Assembly: GCF_020520425.1 (NCBI RefSeq)
Contig: NC_079490.1
Location: 6,262,001 to 6,326,000, forward strand
DNA length: 64,000 bases
Direction: 5' to 3'
Origin: Spinacia oleracea
Lineage: Eukaryota > Streptophyta > Magnoliopsida > Caryophyllales > Amaranthaceae
In this document: piece after piece, positions 45,848 to 64,000 of the stretch
How positions within the stretch are numbered: the stretch's first letter is position 1
Layout: each line of letters opens with the position of its first letter
Notes under the pieces: model-generated
The model's database searches: none
Seen by the model: the letters and a program-made list of their open reading frames with translations, nothing else
What the model was told of the DNA's origin: nothing
Position numbers and translations under genes: made by a program

Positions 45848-48800
45848 TAGGCATGCTTATGAGCAAGTCGAGTTCGAGTTTTGCTAAACTCGACTCGAAC
45901 TCGAATGCTGGAGGTGCAACTCGACTCGAACTCGAAAACTCGAAAAACTCGAAAATTCGAGCTCGACTCGAACTCGAAAACCAAAATTCAAACTCGACTC
46001 GGACTCGAACTCGAATTCAAGCTCGAATTCAAGCTCGGACTCGAACTCGAATTCAAGCTCGAATTCAAGTTCGAATTCAAACTCGAATTCAAGCTTGTAT
46101 TATTATGGAGCTCGATTTTCAAAATCAAACCTGTGTTTACATTAAATAGATGCCATTTGCGTTTCTTAGCATCTTATTATTATAAAAGTGCTATTTTAAG
46201 ATATAATACATAATTCATAATAAAAAATCAACAACTTAATTGAATTAAACACATGAAAATATCCCAATAAAAATATTAAAGAAAAATTATTCCACAACAT
46301 TATTTTTTCAATACAACAAATGCAAATAGTACTCAATTTTGACATCAGCTTGCGGATTCCTTCGAAGGTACCGGAATGAAAATTTCTTTAGGTTGATCTT
46401 CATCTTTGTTCTGCAATAGTATCAAATTTTAAGATATAAATGTTCAGGGAAAACAACAAAGACATAAATTACGATAAAAAAGTAATTCATACCTTGTTCT
46501 TTCTTTTCACTCCATGGAGGGATCTGCACCAGTCACCTGTGCATATTAACATTTGCACTGTTTCTGGTGAAAGCCTTGCTCTGTAAGGATCTATTACACG
46601 ACCCCCAGCACTAAAAGTTGCCTCAGAAGCCACAGTGGTGATGGGAACTGCTAAAATTTGTACCGCTAACTTAGACAAAATTCGGTACTTCATTGATTTT
46701 TCTTTCCACCAAGACAAGACATCAAATTTAGAATCTTGAGTAATGAAAAGCCCTTCATCAAAATACAAATCGACTTCGGATTTATTAGGCTCCACTACTT
46801 GCCCACATCTAACCGATTGCAAAATTTCTGACAAACCACTTACGGAACTACCTCCTTCCACAACACTTGAAGCAACTTCACATTCTGAACTTTCTTCATC
46901 AGTAAAGGAAGAATGCATTCTCACATATTCGTCATACAATTGATATATTAGTTCTCTAACTTTACTAATGTTTTCCCGAGCTACATGTGAAGGAAACAGT
47001 TTGGGGAATGTAATCTCTAGAACCCTCAATTTTAATCTTGGGTCCAATACAGCTCCTATTGACATAAGCATATTGCATTCACCCCAATACTTGTCGAACC
47101 TTTGTTTCATGTTTTGAACCATACTCTTAACAAAATCATCAGGAGACTCAGCTTTTTGATCCAACAAGACTTTAACTCTATGCACCTCAGTAAGAAACAA
47201 GTTAGAAGTTGGATATTCTGAACCTGATATGATGTTAGTAGTGTCTTTAAAAACTTTTAAGACTTGAAGCAATTTTTCAATCTTTTCCCACTCATCATCA
47301 TTAGGACAACAATCATAACTATTATCATGTAAAGCATATCTAGGAAATACCTTTCTAAACTTGATAGCACAATCCAACATATCATAAGTTGAATTCCAGC
47401 GAGTCTTGCATTCAAGGACTAATTTCCGTGATTGCAAGTTGTATTGGCTAACAAGCTCACCAAACCGTTTAAGTCGTGCTTCACTTGAGTTCAAAAAGTC
47501 CACGCTGTCATGTACTCTTTCAATGATGCTCTTCACTTGTTGAAGCCCATGTTGAACCATTATATTGAGGATATGTGCACAACAACGCACATGAAATAAC
47601 CTTCCATTGCATAACAACCTTCCATTAGATGCAAAATTATCCTTCAAAATCTGAATACAATAATCATTTGCAGTTGCATTGTCCACCGAGATTGTGAAAA
47701 TCTAAGAGATTCAAAAAAACATTTCATTAGTTTAAGACTCCAATCACAACTAATACATACTGAGTAGTAGGAAAAAAAATACAAGCACACTTACTTTGTC
47801 TTCAATTTCCCACTCTCTTAAGCATGTTAAGATGCAATCTCCTATATTAGGACCTTTACGTGGAGGAGGCAAGTGGAAAAAATTGAGCACCCGCTTCTGA
47901 AGCTTCCATTGCGGATCTACAAAATGAGCTGTTAAAACCATGTATTCGATCTTTTGAGGCCTTGATCGCCACAAATCTGTAGTCAAGCTAATTCGATCTA
48001 CTGTTTTCAACAATGCTTTCAGTTTCTTCTTCTCAATGTCGTACACTTTGAAGGAGTCTGTCCTTATAGTGTGACGAGACACACTTGTCCATTGTGGTAT
48101 TCCCCGTTTTAGCATCAAATTGAAGCCCTCCTCTTCTACAGTAGTGAAAGGATGCTCATGCATGGTGATCCAATGTGCTATCCCCTCTCTCGTCTTTATC
48201 ATGTCAAACTTACCATTATGCAAAGCACTAACAAATTCAGAATGGTTTGCACCAGCACTTTTATCAGATGGCATAAAGTTAATCAATTGTTGTTGTTTCA
48301 TATGCAACGTCTTATTCGGACAAACATGTCGACTCAAATGACTAGTACTTTTAGATACCAAGATCGAAAGAGGACTGTTGAAATACTTACACCTTACTTT
48401 CCATTTCCCTTTGATTAATTCAGGTTCAAGAAAATCATTCCAGACTTTTGATCTTCTTGGTCTCTTGTAAGCTTGGAATGAGTTTTCTACCTCTGTTTCT
48501 TTCGATGTAGTGCTGGGAGTGTGCTCACCACCTGTTGCATTCACATCTTCACCTTCATCTTCATTTGGTTCCATAGGAAACAAATCCTCAGGATTCACAT
48601 TAAACTCCTCTACTCTTGAAGAGCCTACAGGCGTTGACGATGCTTGTGGTCCACTTGAAGAATTGGTCATCCTGAAATACATATGAACGATATTATACGT
48701 CACTAAATACATTAAGAATGCTATTACAGTAGTACATACAAGCTAATAAACAACCAAATTAATGACACTGATAAATGATATAGATTTAGGCTGCTTGTAA

Positions 48801-50007
48801 GCTAGTATAGGATGAATCTGTCATCTCAAAAACAAATTTGTCATCTAAAAGATGCAATTTTAAAACACTAACTGACTGACTGTATAAGGGTGTGCTTTGT
48901 TTGGTATTAGAAATTTAGAACTAGTAAAATTAAGCTGGTCTACACTTAGTATGGCATATGTAGCACTTACTTTTCTTGAATTCTCGTAAAAAAAATGTTA
49001 AAAAGAACTAGGCCTAATTGGGTTCCAAAAAATTGAATAGTTTACCTCCACATACGAAGTACATGAATATATACAATACTCTTTAATAATGTAATCTACC
49101 ATGATAATAATGGTTATTTCAATTAGTAAAGCAAGAAGAAGGCAAAGTAGCTTAATAAGCTAAAATGGATGTAATCACTTAACTCATCCACGAATGTTTT
49201 TGTGGAACATTCTATAATTAAATAAATTAAAATCAATCTAATAAACAAGTCAAAAACCATAGAAACACAGAGACTATTCGCTGCTACGAGTGCTCCATGA
49301 TTTCTTTAATTAGAATCACCCAACAATCACCATTCACCCACTAATAAATCTACAAAAAAATAACAGGCCATTCAACTTTTCCAATAAATCATCACATAAT
49401 TCACATAAATTACAAATAAGTAAAGAACTAAACAACGATGAAAAACAAAGAGATGATGGTAAAAACTAACCTTGAGAAATGCAGATGATCGGTCGAAAGA
49501 GTGATAGAAAGAGATGAGACTATGAGAACGAGTCAAGAGTGCTTTGCTTTGAAGAATATGGAGCTCGGGTAGGACTGAGGAGGAAACGACGGTAGTCTGT
49601 AGTTCGAGATTGACTAGGGTTTGAGAGTGAAATATTGGAGAGTGGAGACTGGAGACTTGGAGAGACTAAAGAAGACTCTAGATCTCCTAGAGGACCTAGA
49701 TGAACGGTTTAGATTAGTTCTTTGATTATTTTATCTCCCTTTATATATATTTTTTTTCTTTATTTTTGTAGGAAAAACATTTAAATATATGAGTAAAAGT
49801 GTTGAAATAAAACATTCATATTTTCAGAAAAATTATATATGTTTAAATAATTCGAGTCTCACGAGCTTCTCGAGTCGAGTATCGAGTAACTCAACTCGAC
49901 TCGTTAGATTTTCGAGTCGATCTCGAGCTCGAGTCGAGCTTTGACCGAGTTTTGACCGAGTCGAGTTCGAGTAACTCGCGAGTTCTGTAAGCTCATAAGC
50001 ACCCCTA
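45848..50007. mobile_element. Near-complete hAT transposon (4,160 bp)
   Basis: Left end taggcatgcttatgagca and right end, read inwards, taggggtgcttatgagctt. An exact 8-bp duplication gacaccac flanks it (45840-45847, 50008-50015). Subterminal arrays of ctcgaactcgaa/attcaagctcga words occupy about 45870-46090 and 49850-49990. A two-exon transposase gene on the minus strand has full-length open frames, with an untranslated leader exon near 49470-49560. Dropping the element and one duplication joins the host reading frame FLTGLGGVNSNAIQNSG. All parts needed for movement seem present, apart from one altered zinc-finger residue, so insertion was recent. Confidence 0.93.
46487..48670 (-). CDS. hAT transposase with BED zinc finger and dimerisation domain
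   Basis: Exons 48670-47795 and 47701-46487 join in phase 0 (GACAAA|gtaagt; tcttag|ATTTTC) into 696 aa with no internal stop, the usual size for plant hAT transposases (RICESLEEPER/DAYSLEEPER-like). Start ATG 48670 follows a tttcag acceptor, implying a leader intron. Order: acidic N-terminus; BED finger at residues ~80-125 (KVWNDFLEPELIKGKWKVRC ... HLSRHVCP); catalytic motif SLTTDLW; second Asp in ISVDNATANDYC; RCCAHILN; CKTRWNSTYDML; and the C-terminal dimerisation block LAVQILAVPITTVASEATFS...ARLSPETVQMLICTGDW. In the BED finger the second Cys of C-x2-C is Phe (RCKYFNS), which may weaken zinc binding. It cuts and rejoins DNA at the element ends. Confidence 0.93.
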
Positions 50008-50585
50008 GACACCACCAAGTCCGGTGAGGAAGGGGACATTGTTGTTGTTGATGATGGCGGAGTTACCATTATTATGAGGGACACCATTCTTGTTAGGGAG
50101 GATTGCACCATTGGGCTTAGAAAATGGGACTTGCCCACTAACAGTAGGGTTGGCTACAACACCAGTGATTGCTTTTGCGGTAGGGTTAGATCCTCCTAGG
50201 ATGTCATGCATGAAAAAAAATTAAATCAGGGTGAGCTCTATGTGCCACCAACAGCTCCACCTCCTGTAGCAGCGTCTCCACCAACAGCTCCACCTCATGT
50301 GGAAGTGACTCCACTGGCAGCCCCACCTCCTATGGTAGAGGCTCCACTGGCATCCCCACCTCTTGTGGTAGAGGCTCCACTGGTAGCCCCTCCTCCAGGG
50401 GCAGAGACTCCGTCGGCGCCTGAAACCCCAACTCTTGGGGCAATTTCTAGAGCTTCATCAGCAACTGGGGCATTATCCTCGGGGACGGATGCAATCACTT
50501 CATCGAGGATTCGAGCTGAGGTGACAAATGCAATAAGAAAGAGGAGTGTGAGTGGGAAAATTTGGCTCTTGAATGAGAAAGCCAT

Positions 50586-52295
50586 TGGTAATTTTCAAAA
50601 AGCAGTGTGTTTTTAGTAGGAGCTAGCTGATTGGCTTTGTCTTGATTGATTGATGAATATGGAGTCTATCATTTGAGTTTATATATGCAGGCGAAGTGAT
50701 TTCAAGAATAATAACAAGATGGAGTTGATGGGGGTGGAGTAGTTGTTCTTAGCCCATTCAATCGTCTTGTGGTGTGTTGGTTAGAAAAAGGGAACCTAGC
50801 TAAACCTCAAAATCTCCATTTGGAAAATAATTAAATGGAACTTTCAGGTGCTAAGTTGCTATTGTAACAGCTCACACTACCACACTACAAAAGTTGCATC
50901 TTGGATCTCAGCCACGGTTGCATCTGGGTAACCACTAACCACTACTATATTTTTCAATCAGGGATAAGTGACAAAGTCCATCAAACATAATTCCATTGGC
51001 AAGGCCCGTCTTTTATTATACTTGTAAACCGACCTCGGATCCAGTGTGGATCTTTGATTAATTGATGGACTAACATCACAATCTGTCAATTCGCCCAGAA
51101 AAATTTACCGGAATCTAAAAGAACTGACAAAGATGGTTGCATTTTGAAGATACGGCGTAAGATATAGTTTTAGAAAAATATAATAGTTGCATTTTTCTAA
51201 TTCCCTTCCAGGAAACATAAACGTATTAGAGAGATCCAAACATAAACCACTACCATATCCGGAGAGGTGACAACTTCATTCGGACACCCTAAGCATACCA
51301 TATGCTCCTAGAAGAGGCTTTAGAAAGTAGGTGATAAACTAATTTGGCTATCCCACTTGAAGCATGGCAGGAGTCGTGATGGGATATTCCCATCAAAAAC
51401 TTAAGTGACTCAAAAGCCTCAGTTAACCGTATACAAATTTGATATTTTGAGAATACAAATCACCTGAAACTAGAGGATGTGAATAATGCAAAAATGAATA
51501 CGCTAGGACGAGATTTCTGTCCCACATCTATTGGAAAGAAAAAAAAAGTGAGACGGAGAAGGTTTGAGGGAGAAGTAGAAAGGGAGAACTAATTGAAGTA
51601 GGAATTTGGAAATTTCGGAGGAAATTTGTTGGTCTCTATAGCTAGAGGGTAGAGAAAGAGAGGGTATTGGCCATTGGGAGTGGCCTAGAAGTTGGAGATA
51701 AAATGAATTAGGGCTCCGTTTGGTATGGTGTAAAACGTTTTCATTGTAAAATGATTTTTCATGGAAAATATTTTTCAAGGTAAAACTAGTTTTCCTTTGT
51801 TTGGCATCTTAAAGGAAAATGGGAGAAGATGGTGAAGATTGAGGGGAATAAAGGAGAGGGAGGTAAGGAGGAAAGAAGGAAAGTTGGTTTCCCTCCCTTT
51901 CAAATGGAAAAGGGTTTTCCACCTTTGAGAGAGTCATGGAAAATTGTTTTTCATCCCTTACCCAACCAAACAACGTAAAATGATTAAAAAGGGGAAAATT
52001 GTTTTACATGAAAACGTTTTACACCCTACCAAACAAAGCCTAGGTGCAAGTGACTTTTCAAATGAAAATGAAAATTTTACCAAATTGTACATTGGAAGCG
52101 GCGAGACTAAATTGAAATTTTCACCTTTAGCGCCCTAAATTAGAATTGGAAGTTTAAAACTAAACAAGAGTTTTATATTCATATACTTCATGTCTTCAGT
52201 GTTTATGTAGACGATCCGAAGCCTATCACAACCACCTCTAGTGACCATTTTGCATATATAGTGACCCATTTGTTCCTTAATGATTACTACGGAGT
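50586..52295. other. Upstream region of the dirigent gene and spacer
   Basis: 50586-50700 is the likely dirigent leader (atatatgcag and agtttatatatg words upstream). From 50700 to 51700 there is no coding or clear repeat. A MITE follows at 51711-52041, then AT-rich DNA with a tacggagt remnant up to the solo LTR. Confidence 0.4.
51711..52041. mobile_element. MITE with gtttggtagggtgtaaaacg ends
   Basis: Left ggctccgtttggtatggtgt / aaaacgttttcat and right the complement of aaaacgttttacaccctacc / aaacaaagcc form inverted ends of about 50 bp, and both sides carry ttttacat/gaaaatgg words. Non-coding. The duplication is unclear. Confidence 0.8.
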
Positions 52296-52300
52296 ACAAT

Positions 52301-54637
52301 TGTAACACCCCGCATTTTCAAAACACATTTTTATTAATACTAATGATTATCATCTTCTTAAAAACACCTAATTCAATTGTTATTTTTATTTTTGAAACGT
52401 ATTATTAGAAGAACAATTATATAATTATCATTTTTATTAATTAGATATTTTGATTTTTATAAGCTATGTTTGATTTTATTTTGATGACATACGATTAACC
52501 AAATCCCAAAGTATAAGCCTCATTTTTTTTTATTAAGCCAAAAATCAGGAATTTTGCCTAATTGACTGAAATTACTGTTTTGTCCTTATAAATCCAAGAA
52601 GACAAATTACCTTTCTTCTTCTTCCATACTCTTCCATACGTGTTTAACCAAGCTAAGAAAGTCAATATTGCTTTCCAAGTGTCACTCATTCTTTTTATTC
52701 TGGCTTACTCATCAGTTATGGAACCCCCGGTTTCATTCTTTTTCTCACAAAAGTTTCATGGTATTGAAATTCCATGTTTTTGCAAAACCATTAGCTTGAT
52801 CTCATTGCTTACGTCATTTAGTTTCTTCAACTCCATATAAATACTGATGGAAGTTAGCCATCAAACTCATTCAACCAAGTAACATTCCGTAGCAAATTAA
52901 GCTAAAGAAAATTTAATTAGCCTTTAAAGTCCCTAAAAGCTCCCATGTTTCCTAACCACCGCCGCCACCAAGGCTCCGCCACCACTGCAACTATTTCCAC
53001 CACCATCTTCACCATGATACCCCAGACAAAAAGCACTGACCAATATTAACCAATACCCGCAAATATCGTGTCTAAGTTATAGTATTCCATTACTGAAACC
53101 GCACCCGAACTCGGGTAACACCTCTTTCTCTCTCCTAATCCATACAAACAGCCACCACAAAAGCTACCCAGACCGCCGGCTATAAAATCGGGTGACTGTT
53201 CCGACCACCCTAGACGCCACCCTTGTTCTGCCGTTTGCTCACACAACTCCACCTCCCTCTCCTCTGTTAATCTGTTGTCTTGTGGTTTGCTAGTTAGGAC
53301 AAAACTAAAGGTTGATATTTTGTCCTCATATTCCAAAAAGTCAACCATATTTCCTTTTACTTTGGGTAAGATGATTTCCACAAAGCATATTACGTAGCTA
53401 TGCGTGTGTTCGTATATGTTTAATGTTTTGAAATGTTTTTTTTAAAAAAAATCTAGTACTATTAATTAAATAAAGACTATTTATAAAAGAAGTAATTCTA
53501 ATAATTTTTGGATAGTTACTAATCGGGTAATTTATAAATTACAAGAATATTCGGTACTTGGAGCTCAGGAAGAACGGTCCATCGAACAGGAAGTATAAAC
53601 TACGGTTGAGGTAACATCTATTGCTAACACCCACAATCCCCTTATGAACTGTGTTTTATGAATTTATGAAATATGTTTATAATGATATGTTTTAATGGAT
53701 TGTGGGATATGAATTGTGTTTACAAAGTGTGTTTTATGCATGATGATATTCAAATGTGTTTATGAATGATTTTATAAGAATGATGAGTTACGAATAAGAT
53801 ACGAAACATGATAAATAAAAGTGTAACCGGTTCTGGCAGTTAGTGGGGTTACTATTTCTAGGTCGTGCACGTACCGCCGTACCGTGGGACACCCAACAAG
53901 GGAGAGTGCTCCTTGAGGGTTACCGCAAGCTAAAAGAGAAACTACTTAGGTACGGGCGTATGTCCAACAAGGGAGAGTGCTCCTTGAGGACTATCGCAAG
54001 GTGGGAGACGTCCCGCAAGGCTAACTTGTCAGTTACCAAGTAAAATGAAGGTTTTATGAAAGATAATGGGAACTATCAAAGTTTCAAGTTATAAATAATG
54101 TTTTATTGCATTTATGAAAATGTTTTACTATGTTCTATTCTCCCTGATTGCAAAGTAAATAAAATAAATTGAAATGAGGTTACGCTGTTAGGGTAGTATG
54201 TTATTGGGCCTCGGCTCACGATATTGCTTTTGTTTTAGGTACGAAGAAGATCGTGGGATGCCTTAGAGTGAGGATGCAACCATCAAATTCACGATCGATG
54301 TTTAATAAAGATAACTATGTCATTAGTAATGAAGGGATATATTAATTAAACTCTAAGTTTGATTTCACGATTTGAGTTAGATTTTTAAATTAACGTTAAA
54401 CATGTTAGAAATATTTATTAAGGTTTACTTAGATTTCAATGAAATTTTTTAAAGAATTAATCGAAGTGAAGTATAGTTACTGTTACTCAACAGTAGTCAG
54501 TAAATGTAAAAGGTTATGTCGCCTTGTATTTCCCACGAGGGAGATACGGCAAGTGACGCTCCGACTAAATTAGGGTTTCCGCTGCTAATTAAAGATAATT
54601 AACCTAATTAATGGTGTTTGGAAGTCGGGGCGTTACA
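52301..54637. mobile_element. Solo LTR of an LTR retrotransposon
   Basis: A fossil. It starts tgtaacaccccgc and ends gtcggggcgttaca (TG...CA with short inverted ends), flanked by an exact 5-bp duplication acaat (52296-52300, 54638-54642). At 2,337 bp it holds no gag or pol. The inside has a repeated caagggagagtgctccttga phrase (53897, 53968). The long LTR with tgtaacacccc ends is usual for plant Ty3/Gypsy elements. It most likely arose by recombination between the two LTRs of one insertion. The intact duplication suggests a young to moderate age. Confidence 0.85.
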
Positions 54638-54642
54638 ACAAT

Positions 54643-54810
54643 CTTTTAAAAAGATACTCCGTAGTTTCCATTTGTGAATCAAAGTAGCCCTACATATTAA
54701 AGTGAGCATTTGACTAAATAAAATCACATTATTTAAGCATAAAACACCGAAAATAAAGGAAAATGTTTGGTTAACCCTAAGGGTCAGCAACCCCTAAGAT
54801 ACATATAACA
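54643..54810. other. Short spacer between solo LTR and Pack-MULE
   Basis: Non-coding host DNA; a tactccgta remnant lies at about 54656. Confidence 0.3.
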
Positions 54811-54819
54811 TAAAATAAT

Positions 54820-56226
54820 CGAATTTTTCATGAAATACCCCTGAATTTTTGCAAAATTCACCAAATGCCCCTCGACTTTCAGAAATTCACCAAATGCCCT
54901 TCACTTTTTTAACAAATACACCAGATACCCTTATTTATGAACTTAATGCACAAGATGCCCTCAATGACAATTTTCCGTTAGCTCCGTTAACTTTTCCGTT
55001 AAGTTTCTCCTTAACTAAACTAATTAACTCCTAATTAACCTAATTAACTATTTAAAAAAAAAAAAAATTTCCAACCCAAAGTAGGAGGATTGTCTTGAAA
55101 GTCAAAACTGTAAACATAGTTCAAGCTTGAAGCTTTCACCTTTGTCTTCCCCAGCACCACAAACCAGTTAGATTAGACTAACCCCCTCACTCATTCTCTT
55201 TCTCTCTCCTTTTTCCTCTTTTCTTTGCCTCCATTTTCTTGAACCCTTTAACTATGAATCTATGATCAACCCCTTGAATTTAATTCAACACTTATTCCAG
55301 AAGAAAAAATGTTCTTCAAACCCCACCTTACCATACTCTTCTTCCTTTTCTCTTTATCTCACCTCCTCACCTCGGTTTCATCATGGAAAAAAGACGAGTT
55401 TCACAATTGTAATCAAACCCAATTTTGCAATCGACCTCACTCTCGAAAACCCAATTCATGCTTGTTAATCTCCACCGATATTGGAATCTCTGACAGCAAT
55501 CTTGTTGCGAAGTTGATCTCCAAAACCCCACCTCAAACTAATCAAGTTTCTACGAATTCTTTGAATTCTTCGAATCAGGAAGATGGGGTTGAAGATCTTG
55601 TTCAAAAACCCTTGATTTTCTTTATCAATTGGTTACTGGTTAGATTAAAAATTAGGGATTGATCGAAGAATGGAATACCCAAGTAGGCAATTAATTGATC
55701 TTCAGATTTCAATGGTGAGGAGAAGAGGAAGAATGAAGGGGGGAGGAGAGAGATTGAGCGGCGACGAATGGAAGGGCGCGCCAGCGGGTGGTGGTAAAGG
55801 CAGTTGGCAGGGGCTCGTAGAGGTGGTGGTGGTGAAGATAAGAGGAGAGAGGAATAAGGGGTAGTGAAGGGGAGGAAGAGAGAGAAAGGGGATGACCATG
55901 ATGGTGAGCTACCATGGCTGCCATGGTTTCATCTGGGAGTAAGAATGGAAGATGGTGAGAACAAAACATAAGGGGAAAAAATAAAGGAAAATAAGTTTTT
56001 TTTTGACTTTTTATTTTTAAATTTAATTAGGTTAATTAGATAAATATGGATTAATAGAGTTTAATTAGGGTAAAGTTGACGAAAATCTAACGGAATTGAC
56101 AGAAAATACTCATTAAGGGTATCCGGTGTATTTATTAAAAAGTGGAGGGCATTTGGTGAATTTCTGAAAGTCGAGGGGCATTTGGTGAATTTTTTTAAAA
56201 TTCAAGAGTATTTCATGAAAAATCCG
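54820..56226. mobile_element. Pack-MULE (copy C, 1,407 bp) carrying the start of ER glucosidase II alpha
   Basis: Ends cgaatttttcatgaaatacc and, read inwards from the right, cggatttttcatgaaatact. The inverted repeats share aaatgcccctcgactttcag and about 180 bp more. A perfect 9-bp duplication taaaataat flanks it (54811-54819, 56227-56235). Same family as copies A (15560) and B (24762). The inside contains CT-rich leader DNA, an open frame for a secreted-protein N-terminus (55309-55662), and G-rich DNA of unknown source (55670-55960). No transposase. Confidence 0.92.
55309..55662 (+). CDS. Captured N-terminus of glucosidase II alpha subunit (117 aa)
   Basis: The frame opens MFFKPHLTILFFLFSLSHLL, a signal peptide (hydrophobic core ~8-25), then SSWKKDEFHNCNQTQFCNRP, HSRKPNSCLLIS, ISDSNLVAKLISK and VQKPLI...VRLKIRD. 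Plant ER glucosidase II alpha (RSW3 type, N-glycan trimming) starts with the same pattern: signal peptide, SWKKxEFRxCxQTPFCKRAR, SRxPGxCSLI, ISDGxLxAKL and KPLILxLSxYxxGxVRLKIDE. The copy stops where the parent protein goes on for about 800 more residues, so the catalytic domain is absent. The frame is intact from ATG to stop, with a CT-rich leader upstream. It could encode a short secreted or ER peptide; expression is unknown. Confidence 0.75.
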   Translation: MFFKPHLTILFFLFSLSHLLTSVSSWKKDEFHNCNQTQFCNRPHSRKPNSCLLISTDIGISDSNLVAKLISKTPPQTNQVSTNSLNSSNQEDGVEDLVQKPLIFFINWLLVRLKIRD

Positions 56227-56235
56227 TAAAATAAT

Positions 56236-56588
56236 ATATAAGCATAATTAATTGGAGAGAGAAAGTGTTCTATGTAAACTTTCAATGCATTTGTAACCAA
56301 TCAAAATTCAATATTGAAATGGTTACCAACCCTTAGGGTCACTCTATTATTGTCCGAAAATAAATTAGAAGCAACTTTTACTTTGTTTTAGGCGTGATCT
56401 ACAATAAATATATTATACCCACCTACAAAAGATGGGTAGCTATTTCAACTCCAAAGAAAAAAAAACAATAAATATATTATGGGCCCGGTTCATTTTAAAA
56501 TTAGGCTTCTATCTAGCATGGCCTTAACATATCTGGGCTACGCGGCCCATTTCCCATCCTCTCCATTTTCAGCAATTCTTCTCCATCA
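56236..56588. promoter_or_regulatory. Promoter and leader of the STR6-type gene
   Basis: Spacer from the Pack-MULE duplication to ATG 56589. The last 60 bases (ctctccattttcagcaattc) are a pyrimidine-rich leader. Tataaatatatta-like words lie near 56406 and 56467. Confidence 0.35.
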
Positions 56589-63976
<7,388 letters not shown>

Positions 63977-64000
63977 TACGCTGAATTTATTTGATATTTA

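Larger units (their letters stand above)
45380..50585 (-). pseudogene. Dirigent-domain protein (ESB1/DIR10 type) interrupted by a hAT transposon
   Basis: ESB1-type dirigent proteins are secreted and organise lignin of the Casparian strip. Start ATG 50585; a signal peptide MAFSFKSQIFPLTLLFLIAF is followed by SARILDE and a Gly/Ala/Ser-rich spacer. Next come MHDILGGSNPTAKAITGVV, INNNNVPFLTGLGG, the insertion, then NNYVGGNGFPVVNGAQLSLG, TSLQQLMFGT and the closing dirigent block NSINFFGVHQTVV...ETVLEFSV. The hAT at 45848-50007 lies between two Asn/Gly-rich blocks. Besides the insertion, the Gly-rich spacer has in-frame stops (about 50290-50225) and there is a one-base shift near 45712. The gene is a pseudogene even without the transposon, unless these are sequence errors. 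Confidence 0.88.

Noticed and set aside
45808-46213. Arg/Thr- and Leu/Lys/Phe-rich frames
   Set aside because: Subterminal repeat array of the 4.16-kb hAT element.
50206-50616. 136-codon Pro/Ala-rich plus-strand frame
   Set aside because: Antisense of the Gly/Ala-rich spacer of the dirigent gene, which has a signal peptide and known domain order on the minus strand.

Overview
This window looks like nuclear DNA from a eudicot plant. Its host genes are intron-rich with canonical GT-AG junctions, and their proteins are plant families (P-class PPR, dirigent, plant importin alpha, STR6-type rhodanese). The spaces between them are AT-rich and packed with DNA transposons. The very frequent tacggagta/actccgta remnants and Stowaway ends of the ctccctccgt type suggest Caryophyllales, perhaps the spinach/beet/quinoa group. 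That placement is a guess from style, not from a search.

Layout. 0-2.4 kb: the 3' end of an unrecognised gene (+), a LINE RNase H scrap, a piece of mitochondrial 18S rRNA, and the first two exons of BUD31 (-) whose Cys-rich last exon is not in the window. 3.4-7.6 kb: a three-exon gene for mitoribosomal protein mS41 (IGR motif) (-), whose 3.3-kb second intron carries an uninterrupted 271-bp palindrome. 7.9-18.3 kb: a glycerol-3-phosphate acyltransferase locus (-) with one complete gene, two partial duplicates and many nested MITEs. 18.5-22.3 kb: a hAT deletion derivative and an F-box/FBA gene split by a Mutator-type element and a CACTA element. 22.4-27.9 kb: Stowaway elements, a Pack-MULE carrying an acetylornithine aminotransferase fragment, and hAT-like debris. 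28.3-29.7 kb: an intact single-exon PPR gene (+). 31.0-38.9 kb: a complete ten-exon importin alpha gene (-). 39.4-44.1 kb: a Stowaway swollen by a LINE fragment and other DNA, then a broken Ty3/Gypsy relic. 45.4-50.6 kb: an ESB1-type dirigent gene interrupted by a 4.16-kb hAT transposon with an open two-exon transposase. 52.3-54.6 kb: a solo LTR. 54.8-56.2 kb: a second Pack-MULE, carrying the signal-peptide end of ER glucosidase II alpha. 56.6-64.0 kb: a complete seven-exon STR6-type gene (TrhO-like + rhodanese + FSH1 hydrolase) (+).

The genes do not form a pathway or operon. What ties the window together is transposon activity on genes: several insertions have exact target-site duplications (9 bp for MULEs, 8 bp for hATs and the F-box insertion, TA for Stowaways, about 15 bp for a LINE), and in two cases the reading frame of the host gene joins across the insertion when one duplication copy is removed. 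All family calls come from reading the translations; no database was searched.
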